A stretch of DNA of 64,000 nucleotides from Serratia liquefaciens. GTDB lineage: Bacteria > Pseudomonadota > Gammaproteobacteria > Enterobacterales > Enterobacteriaceae. Under the pieces are notes generated by a model that was given only the letters and a program-made list of their open reading frames with translations, had not been told where the DNA came from and made no database searches. Below are positions 47,832 through 59,692 of the stretch, one piece after another (positions within the stretch are counted from its first letter, which is position 1; every line of letters begins with the position of its first letter). The stretch spans positions 55,967 to 119,966 of the forward strand of contig JAAXZN010000036.1 of assembly GCA_012719855.1 (NCBI GenBank), written 5' to 3'. Both the position numbers and the translations under genes were made by a program.

Positions 47832-50645
47832 ATGCAGAACGGCGCAATGAAGGCCTGGCTGGATTCCTCCTATCTGGCGGGCGCGAACCAGTCTTACATA
47901 GAACAGCTCTATGAAGACTTCTTAACCGATCCGGGCTCCGTTGAAGATAGCTGGCGTTCCATTTTTCAACAGCTACCAACCGCGGGTGTAAAACCCGATC
48001 AGCTTCACTCTCAAACGCGTGACTACTTCCGCCGCCTGGCGAAAGACTCCGCGCGTTACAACACCACCATCAACGATCCAGACACCGATGCCAAACAGGT
48101 CAAGGTACTGCAGCTGATTAACGCCTTCCGTTTCCGCGGACATCAGCATGCCAACCTCGATCCGCTCGGTCTGTGGCAGCGTGAGCAAGTTCCTGACCTT
48201 GAACCCGCCTATCACAACCTGACCGAAGCCGACTTCCAGGAAACCTTCAACGTGGGTTCTTTCGCTATCGGCAAAGAAACCATGAAGCTGGGCGACCTGT
48301 ATGCCGCGCTGAAGCAGACTTATTGCGGCTCGATCGGTGCGGAATACATGCACATTACCAACACTGAAGAGAAACGCTGGATCCAGCAGCGTATTGAATC
48401 GGTGGTGGGGCACGCCAGCTTTACCGATGACGAGAAACGCCGCTTCCTGAACGAACTGACCGCAGCGGAAGGTCTGGAGCGTTACCTCGGTGCCAAATTC
48501 CCAGGGGCGAAACGCTTCTCGCTGGAAGGTGGCGATGCGCTGGTACCGATGCTCAAAGAGATGGTGCGTCACGCCGGCAAAAACGGCACGCGCGAAGTGG
48601 TATTGGGCATGGCCCACCGCGGCCGTCTGAACGTGTTGATCAACGTACTGGGCAAAAAACCTGCCGACCTGTTCGACGAGTTTGCCGGCAAGCATAAAGA
48701 ACACCTCGGCACCGGTGACGTGAAATATCACCAGGGCTTCTCCTCTGACGTAGAAACCGAAGGCGGCATGGTTCACCTGGCGCTGGCGTTTAACCCGTCG
48801 CACCTGGAGATCGTCAGCCCGGTAGTCATGGGGTCAGTTCGTGCCCGCCGTGACCGTCTGGACGAAGCGCGCAGCAATATGGTACTGCCAATCACCATCC
48901 ACGGTGACGCCGCCATTACCGGCCAGGGCGTGGTTCAGGAAACCCTGAACATGTCGCAGGCTCGCGGCTACGAAGTGGGCGGCACGGTGCGTATCGTGAT
49001 CAACAACCAGGTTGGTTTCACTACCTCCAACCCGCTGGATGCGCGTTCTACCGAATATTGTACTGACATCGCCAAGATGGTGCAGTCGCCGATCTTCCAC
49101 GTGAATGCTGACGATCCGGAAGCGGTGGCCTTTGTGACCCGCCTGGCGTTGGATTTCCGTAACACCTTCAAACGTGACGTGATGATCGATCTGGTCTGCT
49201 ACCGTCGCCATGGGCATAACGAGGCCGATGAGCCAAGTGCAACCCAGCCGGTGATGTACCAGAAGATCAAAAAACACCCGACGCCGCGCAAGCTTTATGC
49301 TGACGTGCTGACCGAACAAAAAGTCGCCAGCCTGGAAGATGCCACGGAAATGGTCAACCTGTATCGTGATGCACTCGACCGCGGCGATTGCGTGGTTGAA
49401 GAGTGGCGTCCGATGAATCTGCATAGCTTTACCTGGTCGCCGTACCTTAACCACGAATGGGATGAAGAGTACCCAAGCAAGGTTGAGATGAAGCGCCTGC
49501 AGGAACTGGCCCGTCGCATCAGCACCGTGCCGGAAGCGATCGAAATGCAGTCACGCGTAGCGAAAATCTACGCAGACCGCGCAGAGATGGCGGCAGGCAA
49601 TAAAGCGTTCGACTGGGGCGCGGCGGAAACGCTGGCCTACGCCACCATGGTCGATGAAGGCATCCCGATTCGCCTTTCCGGTGAAGACGCCGGCCGCGGT
49701 ACCTTCTTCCACCGTCACGCCGTGGTGCATAACCAGAAAAACGGTTCGGTCTACGTTCCGCTGGCCAATGTTCACAGCGGGCAGGGCGAGTTCAAAGTTT
49801 GGGACTCCGTGCTGTCAGAAGAAGCCGTATTGGCGTTCGAATATGGTTATGCCACTGCAGAACCGCGCACCCTGACCATTTGGGAAGCGCAGTTCGGTGA
49901 CTTCGCCAACGGCGCTCAGGTGGTGATCGACCAGTTCATCAGCTCCGGCGAGCAGAAATGGGGTCGTATGTGCGGCCTGGTGATGCTGCTGCCGCACGGT
50001 TACGAAGGCCAGGGCCCAGAGCACTCCTCTGCGCGTCTGGAACGTTACCTGCAGCTGTGTGCTGAGCAGAACATGCAGGTGTGCATCCCGTCCACCCCGG
50101 CGCAGGTTTACCATATGCTGCGTCGTCAGGCGCTGCGCGGTATGCGCCGTCCGTTGGTGGTGATGTCGCCGAAATCTCTGCTGCGTCATCCGCTGGCGAC
50201 TTCATCCCTGGATGAGCTGGCTAACGGCACCTTCCTGCCGGCGATCGGTGAGATCGACGAGCTGGATCCGAAAGCGGTCAAACGCGTGGTCATGTGCTCC
50301 GGTAAGGTCTATTACGATCTGCTGGAACAACGCCGCAAGAACGATCAGAAAGACGTGGCTATCATCCGTATCGAGCAGCTGTACCCGTTCCCGCATCAGG
50401 CCGTTCAGGCGGTGCTGGAGAAGTATGCTCACGTGCATGATTTCGTCTGGTGTCAGGAAGAGCCGTTGAACCAGGGCGCCTGGTACTGCAGCCAACACAA
50501 CTTCCGTGAAGTGGTGCCGTTCGGGGCTTCTTTACGTTACGCCGGACGTCCAGCCTCTGCCTCACCGGCAGTCGGTTATATGTCCGTACACCAGAAGCAG
50601 CAACAGGCTCTGGTTAATGACGCGCTGAATATTGTTAAAGATTAA
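47832..50645 (+). CDS. sucA: 2-oxoglutarate dehydrogenase E1 component
   Basis: Thiamine-diphosphate decarboxylase of the 2-oxoglutarate dehydrogenase complex, 937 residues. The N-terminal segment WLDSSYLAGANQSYIEQLYEDF interacts with E2. Catalytic and cofactor motifs include AHRGRLNVL, FNPSHLEIVSPVV, HGDAAITGQGVVQE, the TDP-Mg segment GHNEADEPSATQP, and the C-terminal GPEHSSARLERYLQL. Two ATGs adjoin; 47832 matches homologues (MQNGAMKAW) and gives a better distance to AAGGG. Confidence 0.97.
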   Translation: MQNGAMKAWLDSSYLAGANQSYIEQLYEDFLTDPGSVEDSWRSIFQQLPTAGVKPDQLHSQTRDYFRRLAKDSARYNTTINDPDTDAKQVKVLQLINAFRFRGHQHANLDPLGLWQREQVPDLEPAYHNLTEADFQETFNVGSFAIGKETMKLGDLYAALKQTYCGSIGAEYMHITNTEEKRWIQQRIESVVGHASFTDDEKRRFLNELTAAEGLERYLGAKFPGAKRFSLEGGDALVPMLKEMVRHAGKNGTREVVLGMAHRGRLNVLINVLGKKPADLFDEFAGKHKEHLGTGDVKYHQGFSSDVETEGGMVHLALAFNPSHLEIVSPVVMGSVRARRDRLDEARSNMVLPITIHGDAAITGQGVVQETLNMSQARGYEVGGTVRIVINNQVGFTTSNPLDARSTEYCTDIAKMVQSPIFHVNADDPEAVAFVTRLALDFRNTFKRDVMIDLVCYRRHGHNEADEPSATQPVMYQKIKKHPTPRKLYADVLTEQKVASLEDATEMVNLYRDALDRGDCVVEEWRPMNLHSFTWSPYLNHEWDEEYPSKVEMKRLQELARRISTVPEAIEMQSRVAKIYADRAEMAAGNKAFDWGAAETLAYATMVDEGIPIRLSGEDAGRGTFFHRHAVVHNQKNGSVYVPLANVHSGQGEFKVWDSVLSEEAVLAFEYGYATAEPRTLTIWEAQFGDFANGAQVVIDQFISSGEQKWGRMCGLVMLLPHGYEGQGPEHSSARLERYLQLCAEQNMQVCIPSTPAQVYHMLRRQALRGMRRPLVVMSPKSLLRHPLATSSLDELANGTFLPAIGEIDELDPKAVKRVVMCSGKVYYDLLEQRRKNDQKDVAIIRIEQLYPFPHQAVQAVLEKYAHVHDFVWCQEEPLNQGAWYCSQHNFREVVPFGASLRYAGRPASASPAVGYMSVHQKQQQALVNDALNIVKD

Positions 50646-50656
50646 GGGAAAGCTAA

Positions 50657-51871
50657 ATGAGTAGCGTAGATATTCTGGTACCTGACCTTCCTGAATCGGT
50701 TGCGGATGCGACCGTAGCCACCTGGCACAAGAAACCAGGTGACAGCGTCCAGCGTGACGAAGTTCTGGTTGAAATCGAAACTGACAAAGTGGTTCTGGAA
50801 GTTCCGGCAAGTGAAGCTGGGATCCTCGATGCGATCGTGGAAGAAGAGGGCGCAACCGTGCTGTCTCGCCAGCTGCTAGGCCGCATCCGTCCGGGCGACA
50901 GCTCCGGCAAGCCGACCGCTGAGAAGAGCCAGGAGAAAGAAGCCACGCCTGCACAGCGCGCGACTGCCAGCCTGGAAGAAGAGAGCAATGACGCGCTCAG
51001 CCCGGCGATCCGCCGCCTGATCGCCGAACACGATCTCGATGCTGCCGCCATCAAGGGCAGCGGCGTGGGTGGCCGTATCACCCGTGAAGACGTGGAGGCG
51101 CACCTGGCTAACGGCAAAAAAGCCGACAAACCAGCCGCCGTCGAAGCCGCACCGCAGCCTGCTCTGAGCAGCCGCAGCGAAAAACGCGTGCCGATGACCC
51201 GCCTGCGCAAACGCGTGGCCGAGCGCCTGTTGGAAGCGAAGAACAGCACTGCGATGCTGACCACTTTCAACGAAATCAACATGCAGCCGATCATGGACCT
51301 GCGCAAGCAGTACGGTGAAGCTTTCGAAAAACGTCACGGTGTACGTCTGGGCTTCATGTCCTTCTACATCAAGGCGGTGGTTGAAGCACTGAAACGCTTC
51401 CCGGAAGTGAACGCTTCCATCGACGGCACCGACGTGGTCTACCACAACTACTTCGATATCAGCATTGCGGTATCTACCCCACGTGGCCTGGTGACCCCAG
51501 TTCTGCGCGACGTAGACACCATGAGCATGGCGGACATCGAGAAGAAAATCAAAGAGCTGGCAGTCAAGGGCCGTGATGGCAAATTGACTGTGGAAGAGCT
51601 GACCGGCGGTAACTTTACCATTACCAACGGCGGTGTATTCGGTTCACTGATGTCTACCCCGATCATCAACCCACCGCAGAGCGCCATCCTGGGCATGCAC
51701 GCCATTAAAGATCGCCCAATGGCGGTTAAAGGCCAGGTTGTGATCCAGCCAATGATGTATCTGGCACTGTCTTACGATCACCGCCTGATCGACGGTAAAG
51801 AATCCGTCGGTTACCTGGTGACGGTTAAAGAGATGCTGGAAGATCCGGCTCGTCTGCTGCTGGACGTATAA
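50657..51871 (+). CDS. sucB: Dihydrolipoyl succinyltransferase, E2 of 2-oxoglutarate dehydrogenase
   Basis: Core of the complex; it transfers succinyl groups to CoA. Of 404 residues, a single lipoyl domain (about 2-77) carries lipoyl Lys44 in [10 protein letters not shown]. The E3-binding domain is at about 105-145 ([28 protein letters not shown] as separate blocks), and the catalytic domain has His and Asp in [11 protein letters not shown] near the C-terminus. It begins 11 nt after sucA. Confidence 0.97.
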   Translation: MSSVDILVPDLPESVADATVATWHKKPGDSVQRDEVLVEIETDKVVLEVPASEAGILDAIVEEEGATVLSRQLLGRIRPGDSSGKPTAEKSQEKEATPAQRATASLEEESNDALSPAIRRLIAEHDLDAAAIKGSGVGGRITREDVEAHLANGKKADKPAAVEAAPQPALSSRSEKRVPMTRLRKRVAERLLEAKNSTAMLTTFNEINMQPIMDLRKQYGEAFEKRHGVRLGFMSFYIKAVVEALKRFPEVNASIDGTDVVYHNYFDISIAVSTPRGLVTPVLRDVDTMSMADIEKKIKELAVKGRDGKLTVEELTGGNFTITNGGVFGSLMSTPIINPPQSAILGMHAIKDRPMAVKGQVVIQPMMYLALSYDHRLIDGKESVGYLVTVKEMLEDPARLLLDV

Positions 51872-51878
51872 CCCTGAT

Positions 51879-51898
51879 GGGCGCGGTACGCCGCGCCC
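51879..51898 (+). other. Perfect 8-bp GC hairpin between sucB and sucC
   Basis: GGGCGCGG, loop TACG, CCGCGCCC, with no T-run. It starts 8 nt past the sucB stop and probably protects or partly attenuates the transcript, separating sucAB from sucCD. Confidence 0.6.
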
Positions 51899-51988
51899 AC
51901 ACTCTGTGCTATGTGGCCGACGAAAGTCATGCGGTTTTCCGCCAAAATGACTCGGCTAAAACCTTCAGAACTGAATGGATAGAACATC

Positions 51989-53155
51989 ATGAATTTACAC
52001 GAATATCAGGCAAAACAGCTGTTTGCTCGGTATGGCATGCCGGCACCAACCGGTTATGCCTGTACCACACCGCGTGAAGCGGAAGAAGCCGCATCCAAAA
52101 TCGGCTCCGGCCCGTGGGTGGTTAAATGTCAGGTTCATGCTGGCGGCCGCGGTAAAGCTGGCGGCGTTAAAGTCGTTAACAGCAAAGAAGACATCCGTGC
52201 TTTCGCTGAAGCCTGGCTGGGCAAGCGTCTGGTGACCTACCAGACTGACGCGCTGGGCCAGCCGGTTCACCAGATCCTGGTAGAAGCCGCGACCGACATC
52301 GATAAAGAACTGTATCTGGGTGCGGTAGTTGACCGTGCAAGCCGTCGCGTGGTGTTCATGGCATCCACCGAGGGTGGCGTTGAGATTGAGAAAGTTGCGG
52401 AAGAAACGCCGGAACTGATCCACAAAATGACCATCGACCCACTGGCCGGCCCGCAGCCTTACCAGGGCCGCGAACTGGCCTTCAAACTGGGCCTGACCGG
52501 CAAGCAAGTTGGCCAATTCGCCAAGATCTTCATGGGCCTGGCGACCCTGTTCCTGGAGCGCGACCTGGCGATGGTTGAGATTAACCCGCTGGTGGTGACT
52601 AAGCAGGGCGATCTGATCTGTCTGGACGGCAAACTGGGCGCTGACGGTAACGCACTGTTCCGTCAACCTGAGCTGCGTGAAATGCGCGACCTGTCTCAGG
52701 AAGACGAGCGTGAATCCCGTGCGGCACAGTGGGAGCTGAACTACGTTGCTCTCGACGGCAACATCGGCTGCATGGTTAACGGCGCAGGCCTGGCGATGGG
52801 GACCATGGACATCGTTAAACTGCACGGCGGTGAGCCAGCCAACTTCCTCGACGTAGGCGGCGGTGCAACCAAAGAGCGCGTGACCGAAGCCTTCAAAATC
52901 ATCCTGTCCGACGACAAGGTGAAAGCGGTATTGGTTAACATTTTCGGTGGTATCGTGCGCTGCGACCTGATCGCTGACGGTATCATCGGCGCAGTAGCCG
53001 AAGTGGGCGTTAACGTCCCGGTGGTGGTGCGTCTGGAAGGAAATAACGCCGAACTGGGCGCCAAGAAACTGGCGGACAGCGGTCTGAATATCATTGCTGC
53101 GACCAGCCTGACTGATGCGGCTCAGCAAGTTGTTGCGGCAGTGGAGGGTAAATAA
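51989..53155 (+). CDS. sucC: Succinyl-CoA synthetase beta subunit
   Basis: Substrate-level phosphorylation: succinyl-CoA to succinate with ADP. It has 388 residues with an N-terminal ATP-grasp fold ([47 protein letters not shown]) and a C-terminal CoA-ligase domain ([25 protein letters not shown] as separate blocks; [11 protein letters not shown]). It shares one base with sucD (TAATG), ensuring balanced subunit synthesis. Confidence 0.98.
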   Translation: MNLHEYQAKQLFARYGMPAPTGYACTTPREAEEAASKIGSGPWVVKCQVHAGGRGKAGGVKVVNSKEDIRAFAEAWLGKRLVTYQTDALGQPVHQILVEAATDIDKELYLGAVVDRASRRVVFMASTEGGVEIEKVAEETPELIHKMTIDPLAGPQPYQGRELAFKLGLTGKQVGQFAKIFMGLATLFLERDLAMVEINPLVVTKQGDLICLDGKLGADGNALFRQPELREMRDLSQEDERESRAAQWELNYVALDGNIGCMVNGAGLAMGTMDIVKLHGGEPANFLDVGGGATKERVTEAFKIILSDDKVKAVLVNIFGGIVRCDLIADGIIGAVAEVGVNVPVVVRLEGNNAELGAKKLADSGLNIIAATSLTDAAQQVVAAVEGK

Positions 53156-54027
53156 TGTCCATTTTAATCGATAAGAACACCAAAGTTATCTGTCAGGGTT
53201 TCACCGGTAGCCAGGGGACCTTCCACTCCGAACAAGCTATCGCTTACGGCACCAAAATGGTCGGTGGCGTGACGCCGGGCAAAGGCGGCACTCAGCACCT
53301 GGGCCTGCCAGTGTTCAACACCGTGCGTGAAGCGGTTGAAGCGACCGGCGCCACGGCGTCCGTGATCTACGTACCTGCACCGTTCTGTAAAGATTCCATT
53401 CTGGAAGCTATCGATGCAGGCATCAAACTGATCATCACTATTACCGAAGGCATCCCGACGCTGGATATGCTGACCGTCAAGGTGAAGCTGGATGAAGCAG
53501 GCGTGCGAATGATTGGCCCGAACTGCCCAGGCGTTATCACCCCGGGCGAGTGCAAAATCGGCATCATGCCAGGCCACATCCACCTGCCAGGCAAAGTGGG
53601 CATCGTATCCCGCTCCGGCACCCTGACCTACGAAGCGGTGAAGCAAACCACCGATACCGGTTTGGGCCAGTCTACCTGTGTGGGCATCGGCGGTGACCCG
53701 ATCCCAGGCTCCAACTTCATCGATATCCTGAAATTGTTCCAGGAAGATCCGCAAACTGAAGCGATCGTCATGATCGGTGAGATCGGCGGCAGCGCGGAAG
53801 AAGAAGCTGCGGCTTACATCAAAGAACACGTGACCAAACCCGTCGTGGGCTACATCGCGGGCGTTACCGCGCCTAAAGGCAAGCGTATGGGCCATGCCGG
53901 TGCCATCATTGCCGGCGGCAAAGGCACTGCAGACGAGAAATTCGCAGCGCTGGAAGCGGCAGGGGTTAAAACCGTGCGCAGCCTGGCCGATATCGGCGAA
54001 GCTGTCAAAGCGGTTCTGAACCGCTAA
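53155..54027 (+). CDS. sucD: Succinyl-CoA synthetase alpha subunit
   Basis: Binds CoA and carries the phosphohistidine of succinyl-CoA synthetase. Of its 290 residues, the Rossmann CoA-binding motif is [16 protein letters not shown], and the phosphorylated His lies in [18 protein letters not shown] near residue 246. [20 protein letters not shown] and [13 protein letters not shown] are conserved. It ends the sdh-suc block and a strong terminator follows. Confidence 0.98.
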   Translation: MSILIDKNTKVICQGFTGSQGTFHSEQAIAYGTKMVGGVTPGKGGTQHLGLPVFNTVREAVEATGATASVIYVPAPFCKDSILEAIDAGIKLIITITEGIPTLDMLTVKVKLDEAGVRMIGPNCPGVITPGECKIGIMPGHIHLPGKVGIVSRSGTLTYEAVKQTTDTGLGQSTCVGIGGDPIPGSNFIDILKLFQEDPQTEAIVMIGEIGGSAEEEAAAYIKEHVTKPVVGYIAGVTAPKGKRMGHAGAIIAGGKGTADEKFAALEAAGVKTVRSLADIGEAVKAVLNR

Positions 54028-54089
54028 TTTAACCTGCGGTAGTCCGTATTCAAGCAGGGTCAGACCAAGCGTCTGGCCCTGTTTTTTTT
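54028..54089 (+). ncRNA. sucD 3' UTR, possible SdhX-like small RNA
   Basis: In E. coli the 3' UTR after sucD is processed into the Hfq-dependent small RNA SdhX (RybD). Here the equivalent segment is about 60 nt, contains GCGGTAGTCC, and ends in a strong terminator with eight T residues, as such RNAs require. The assignment rests on position and terminator only; I did not verify seed identity. Confidence 0.4.
54055..54089 (+). terminator. Terminator of the sdh-suc operon
   Basis: CAGGGTCAGAC (54055-54065) pairs with GTCTGGCCCTG (54071-54081) with one wobble, followed by TTTTTTTT to 54089. Confidence 0.95.
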
Positions 54090-54805
54090 GCCTGCTGGAA
54101 GGTAAGCTGGGCATCAGTGTGGCGGTGGTGGGGATTAGCGGCGTCAATTAAGTGGGAAAGGGGATGAGGCCGGGGTATTTAAGCGCGGCATTATCGATAA
54201 TTATTCTTTTTATTGCCTACAATTATCAGAGTAAAAAAATAAGCTAAGCTTGTCCTATTGGTAGGTTAATAATCGTTAACATCATTCACACTCAAGACTT
54301 CATTTAAATACAGATAACCATTAAATATCACATCTATTTAACACAAAAAGTACCTACATAGACTACGAAACCATTATGTAACATAACCACAAGATAATTA
54401 TGAGAAATTGTGAGCTGAATCTGGAAATAAAATTCAGATAGGCTTAAATTGTTCCAGATCAAATTACGGCTGAGTACCTCTTTGGGCTAAAATTTGACCT
54501 GTAACCAAAAGTCTAACCCATATCACGTAAAAACCTATTTATTGTGTGGGATTGGGCGAGTATCATCCATGGTGAATATGGATGGTTGATCTTGTTGCAT
54601 TTGTTACCCGTTGTCGGTTTTCAGTGGTGTGTTTAGTGCACTGGCCAGTGCGGCCCGCGTCGAATGCATGGTTGAAAGCGGAGAAGCTGGATCAAATTTT
54701 TGTTGTTTTTAAGGGCATTCACTGCGGGGCGTTACCGGTAGCTTCACCCGAAGTCATATCGATAACCGCATGTCGGAGTCTTCCTGCGAGGAGCAAGGAG
54801 TCAAG
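54090..54805 (+). promoter_or_regulatory. cydA upstream region
   Basis: A 716-bp, mostly AT-rich region with no supported gene. GTTAATAATCGTTAAC (54265-54280) resembles ArcA-type direct repeats of GTTAA, fitting the known ArcA activation of cydAB, though the 10-bp repeat distance is one short of the usual 11. E. coli genes found between sucD and cydA (mng) are absent. Confidence 0.5.
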
Positions 54806-56374
54806 ATGTTTGATATTGTCGAACTGTCGCGCTTACAGTTTGCTTTAACGGCGATGTACCACTTCTTATTTGTCCCATTAACGCTAGGCATGGCGTTTTT
54901 GCTGGCAATTATGGAAACGGTATATGTACTGTCAGGCAAACAAATCTATAAAGATATGACCAAATTCTGGGGCAAGTTATTTGCAATTAACTTTGCTCTG
55001 GGTGTGGCCACCGGTTTGACCATGGAGTTCCAGTTCGGGACCAACTGGTCATATTTCTCACACTACGTCGGTGATATTTTCGGGGCCCCTCTGGCCATCG
55101 AAGGTCTGATGGCGTTCTTCCTTGAATCGACGCTGGTCGGCCTGTTCTTCTTCGGCTGGGATCGTCTGGGCAAGGTGCAGCACATGGCCGTAACCTGGCT
55201 TGTGGCACTGGGCTCAAACTTCTCCGCGCTGTGGATCCTGGTGGCCAACGGCTGGATGCAGAACCCTATCGCCTCGGACTTCAACTTCGAAACCATGCGT
55301 ATGGAGATGCTCAGCTTCTCCGAACTGGTGCTTAACCCTGTTGCGCAGGTGAAGTTCGTTCACACCGTTGCGGCCGGCTACACCTGTGGTGCGATGTTCG
55401 TACTGGGTATCAGCTCTTACTACCTGTTGAAAGGCCGTGATATCGCCTTTGCCAAACGCTCCTTCGCCATTGCTGCCAGCTTCGGTATGGCTGCCGTGCT
55501 GTCCGTTATCGTTCTGGGTGATGAATCCGGCTACGAAATGGGTGACGTGCAGAAAACCAAACTGGCCGCCATCGAAGCCGAGTGGGACACTCAACCGGCT
55601 CCGGCTTCCTTTACCCTGTTCGGTATTCCGAATCAGGATAAAATGGAAAACTCCTACGCGATCCAAATTCCTTATGCGCTCGGCCTGATTGCCACCCGCT
55701 CAACAGATACACAGGTCACCGGCCTGAAAGATCTGATGGCGCAGCATGAAGTGCGTATCCGCAACGGGATGAAAGCCTACCAATTGCTGGAAGAGCTGCG
55801 CAGCGGCAATACCGATCCGGCGGTTCGCGCCGAGTTCAATAAAGCCAAGCAAGACTTGGGCTATGGTTTGCTGCTGAAGCGTTATACCCAGAACGTCACC
55901 GACGCGACGGAAACGCAGATCCAGCAGGCAACCAAAGACTCTATTCCACGCGTAGCGCCGCTGTACTTCGCCTTCCGCATCATGGTGGCCTGTGGCGTGC
56001 TGATGTTGCTGATTATCGGCCTGTCATTCTGGAGCGTGCTTCGTGGCCGCATTGGCCAGAGAAAGTGGCTGCACCGCGCGGCGCTGTATGGCCTGCCGCT
56101 GCCGTGGATTGCCATCGAAGCCGGCTGGTTTGTGGCTGAATACGGTCGTCAACCTTGGGCGATTGGTGAGGTGCTGCCAACGGCGGTCGCCAACTCATCG
56201 CTGACTACGGGTGACATTCTGTTCTCGATGGGGCTGATTTGCGGCTTGTACACCCTGTTCCTGGTGGCTGAAATGTACCTGATGTTCAAATTTGCACGCC
56301 TGGGTCCAAGCAGCCTGAAAACTGGCCGCTACCACTTTGAACAACCGACTGCCGCCGTGCAGGAAGCGCGCTAA
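54806..56374 (+). CDS. cydA: Cytochrome bd-I ubiquinol oxidase subunit I
   Basis: Haem-bearing subunit of the high-affinity terminal oxidase in the inner membrane. It has 522 residues, equal to E. coli CydA, from ATG 54806 with AAGGAG upstream. His19 ([10 protein letters not shown]) is the haem b595 ligand; a second His lies in [16 protein letters not shown], and the Met ligand lies in the [12 protein letters not shown] helix. The periplasmic Q-loop region (about 250-380) and [20 protein letters not shown] are conserved. Confidence 0.98.
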   Translation: MFDIVELSRLQFALTAMYHFLFVPLTLGMAFLLAIMETVYVLSGKQIYKDMTKFWGKLFAINFALGVATGLTMEFQFGTNWSYFSHYVGDIFGAPLAIEGLMAFFLESTLVGLFFFGWDRLGKVQHMAVTWLVALGSNFSALWILVANGWMQNPIASDFNFETMRMEMLSFSELVLNPVAQVKFVHTVAAGYTCGAMFVLGISSYYLLKGRDIAFAKRSFAIAASFGMAAVLSVIVLGDESGYEMGDVQKTKLAAIEAEWDTQPAPASFTLFGIPNQDKMENSYAIQIPYALGLIATRSTDTQVTGLKDLMAQHEVRIRNGMKAYQLLEELRSGNTDPAVRAEFNKAKQDLGYGLLLKRYTQNVTDATETQIQQATKDSIPRVAPLYFAFRIMVACGVLMLLIIGLSFWSVLRGRIGQRKWLHRAALYGLPLPWIAIEAGWFVAEYGRQPWAIGEVLPTAVANSSLTTGDILFSMGLICGLYTLFLVAEMYLMFKFARLGPSSLKTGRYHFEQPTAAVQEAR

Positions 56375-56388
56375 ACAGGAGTCCACGT

Positions 56389-57528
56389 ATGTTTGATTAT
56401 GAAGTACTGCGATTTATCTGGTGGATCCTGATTGGCGTACTGCTGATCGGTTTCGCCGTCACCGACGGTTTCGACATGGGGGTCGGCATTCTGGTGCGCA
56501 TTATCGGTAAAACCGATACCGAGCGCCGGGTGATGATCAACTCCATCGCGCCGCACTGGGACGGTAACCAGGTGTGGCTGATCACGGCCGGTGGTGCGCT
56601 GTTTGCCGCCTGGCCAATGGTCTATGCGGCGGCGTTCTCCGGTTTCTACGTCGCCATGATCCTGGTGCTGTCCGCCTTGTTCTTCCGCCCGGTCGGTTTT
56701 GACTACCGCTCGAAGCTGGAGAGCAGCCGCTGGCGCAACATGTGGGACTGGGGCATCTTCATCGGCAGCTTTGTGCCGGCGGTGGTGTTCGGCGTGGCGT
56801 TCGGCAACCTGCTGCAGGGCGTGCCGTTCCACATGGACGAATACATGCGTCTGTTCTACACCGGCAACTTCTTCCAACTGCTGAATCCGTTTGGTCTGTT
56901 GGCGGGCGTGGTCAGCCTGACCATGCTGGTGACCCAGGGTGCGACCTACCTGCAGATGCGTACTACCGGTGAGATTCACCTGCGTGCCCGTGCTGCGGCG
57001 CAGATCTCCACGCTGGTGATGGCGGTGTTCTTCCTGTTAGGTGGCATTTGGCTGGTGAAAGGCATCGATGGTTATGTGATTACCTCGGCGCTGGATACCA
57101 TGGCGGAGTCTAACCCGATGCGTAAAGAAGTGGCTCATCAGGCCGGTGCCTGGTTGATCAACTTCAACAAGTATCCGCTGCTGTGGGCACTGCCTGCTCT
57201 GGGCGTGGTGCTGCCGCTGTTTACGGTGCTGTTCTCTCGCACGTCGAAAGACGCGCTGGCATTCGTGACTTCGTCACTGACCATTGCCTGCGTGATCCTG
57301 ACTGCCGGTGTGACCATGTTCCCGTTCGTGATGCCGTCAAGCACCGTGCCTAACATCAGTCTGACCATGTGGGATGCCACCTCCAGTCTGTTGACGCTGG
57401 AAGTGATGACCGTTGTCGCGGCGATCTTCGTGCCTATCGTTCTGGGGTACACCAGCTGGTCGTACTACAAAATGTTCGGCCGTCTCGACAAGAACTTTGT
57501 CGAGAACAACAAGCATTCGCTGTATTAA
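56389..57528 (+). CDS. cydB: Cytochrome bd-I ubiquinol oxidase subunit II
   Basis: A 379-residue integral membrane partner of CydA with about eight to nine helices. The start MFDYEVLRFIWWILIGVLLIG and the segments TDGFDMGVGIL, APHWDGNQVWLITAGGALFAAWP and DYRSKLESSRWR are diagnostic. It begins 14 nt after cydA and ends 17 nt before cydX. Confidence 0.98.
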   Translation: MFDYEVLRFIWWILIGVLLIGFAVTDGFDMGVGILVRIIGKTDTERRVMINSIAPHWDGNQVWLITAGGALFAAWPMVYAAAFSGFYVAMILVLSALFFRPVGFDYRSKLESSRWRNMWDWGIFIGSFVPAVVFGVAFGNLLQGVPFHMDEYMRLFYTGNFFQLLNPFGLLAGVVSLTMLVTQGATYLQMRTTGEIHLRARAAAQISTLVMAVFFLLGGIWLVKGIDGYVITSALDTMAESNPMRKEVAHQAGAWLINFNKYPLLWALPALGVVLPLFTVLFSRTSKDALAFVTSSLTIACVILTAGVTMFPFVMPSSTVPNISLTMWDATSSLLTLEVMTVVAAIFVPIVLGYTSWSYYKMFGRLDKNFVENNKHSLY

Positions 57529-57545
57529 GGATAGGGAGCTAAACC

Positions 57546-57659
57546 ATGTGGTATTTTGCCTGGATTCTCGGAACGCTTCTTGCCTGTGCCTTCGGTATCA
57601 TCACGGCGCTGGCGCTTGAGCACCACGAAGATTCTAAAGCACAGCAAGACGGTAAGTGA
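57546..57659 (+). CDS. cydX: CydX, small subunit of cytochrome bd-I
   Basis: A 37-residue single-helix protein, MWYFAWILGTLLACAFGIIT then ALALEHHEDSKAQQDGK, the same length and pattern as E. coli CydX. It is required for stable, active cytochrome bd. Its ATG follows a GGGAG ribosome-binding site, and its stop overlaps the next ATG by one base (TGATG). It is short and easily overlooked. Confidence 0.97.
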   Translation: MWYFAWILGTLLACAFGIITALALEHHEDSKAQQDGK

Positions 57660-57955
57660 TGAGTTCGTCATTAACTGACAAGCTGTACGCCATAACTGAC
57701 AAGGGCCCGGTCCGGGCCCTTTCACTGGTGCTGGCGTTGATTTTGGCGGGCTGTATTTTCTGGGATCCGACCCGCTTTGCGGCGAAGACCAGCTCGCTGG
57801 AGATTTGGGAAGGGCTGCTGCTGATTTGGGCTGTTTGCGCCGGGGTCGTTCACGGCGTTGGTTTCAAACCGCAGCGGACGTTATGGCGCGCTTTTTTTGC
57901 GCCACTTCCGGCAATTGTGATCCTCGCCGCAGGATTACTTTACGTTTCTTTATAA
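57659..57955 (+). CDS. ybgE: YbgE, cyd-operon membrane protein
   Basis: A 98-residue membrane protein with three predicted helices (PVRALSLVLALILAGCIFW, WEGLLLIWAVCAGVVHGVGF, PAIVILAAGLLYVSL), homologous to E. coli YbgE. ATG 57659 shares a base with the cydX stop. It is consistently found in cyd operons but its role in the oxidase is not defined. Confidence 0.93.
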   Translation: MSSSLTDKLYAITDKGPVRALSLVLALILAGCIFWDPTRFAAKTSSLEIWEGLLLIWAVCAGVVHGVGFKPQRTLWRAFFAPLPAIVILAAGLLYVSL

Positions 57956-57974
57956 TCTCTTCTATATCCCCGCG

Positions 57975-58005
57975 TTATGGGCCCTTCCGGCCCATAATTA
58001 TTTTC
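57975..58005 (+). terminator. Terminator of cydABX-ybgE
   Basis: TTATGGGCC (57975-57983) pairs with GGCCCATAA (57989-57997) around CTTCC, followed by TTATTTT. It is moderate strength and leaves an 80-nt gap for a ybgC promoter (a TATAGT hexamer lies at 58048-58053). Confidence 0.7.
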
Positions 58006-58085
58006 GTTCCCCTCTTGTAACCCATTCCCAACCCGATCCGTCTTGCGTATAGTAGCACCGTTAAATTGCATTGCTGGGAAGTAGA

Positions 58086-59170
<1,085 letters not shown>

Positions 59171-59182
59171 GTAGGAGGTAGC

Positions 59183-59611
59183 ATGGCGAGAGTTCGTGGA
59201 CGTAATCGGCGCGAGCTGAAGTCCGAAATTAACATCGTTCCGTTGCTCGACGTGTTGCTGGTGCTGTTGCTGATCTTTATGGCAACGGCGCCGATTATCA
59301 CGCAGAGCGTTGAGGTTGATCTGCCGGACGCGACCGATTCCAAAACGGTGTCCAGCGATGATAACCCGCCGGTGATCCTTGAGGTTTCAGGCGTGGGTCA
59401 ATATACCCTGGTGGTGGATCACAACCGCATGGAGCTGCTGCCACCGGAACAGGTTGCCGCCGAAGCCAAGTCGCGTTTAGCGGCTAACCCGAAAACGGTC
59501 TTTTTGATCGGTGGGGCGAAGGAAGTACCGTACGATGAGATTATCAAGGCATTGAATATTCTCCATCAGGCGGGCGTGGCTTCCGTGGGGCTAATGACCC
59601 AGCCAATCTGA
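59183..59611 (+). CDS. tolR: TolR, Tol-Pal motor subunit
   Basis: A 142-residue inner-membrane protein, equal in length to E. coli TolR. One N-terminal helix (about 18-38) carries the proton-conducting Asp23 in VPLLDVLLVLLLIFM, and a periplasmic domain ends VASVGLMTQPI. It begins 12 nt after tolQ with AGGAGG upstream. Confidence 0.98.
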   Translation: MARVRGRNRRELKSEINIVPLLDVLLVLLLIFMATAPIITQSVEVDLPDATDSKTVSSDDNPPVILEVSGVGQYTLVVDHNRMELLPPEQVAAEAKSRLAANPKTVFLIGGAKEVPYDEIIKALNILHQAGVASVGLMTQPI

Positions 59612-59692
59612 CCCTGAGGTCAGTGGCAACCCGGTTCCTGTGCTGCGGTGCAGGAACCCCGTATAAGCAACACCAGTTTTTGGGAATCTATT

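Noticed and set aside
54090..54805. Possible extra gene between sucD and cydA (frame at 54582-54848)
   Set aside because: The frame runs into the cydA start, has no homology I recognise and no ribosome-binding site; the region is better read as a promoter and leader.
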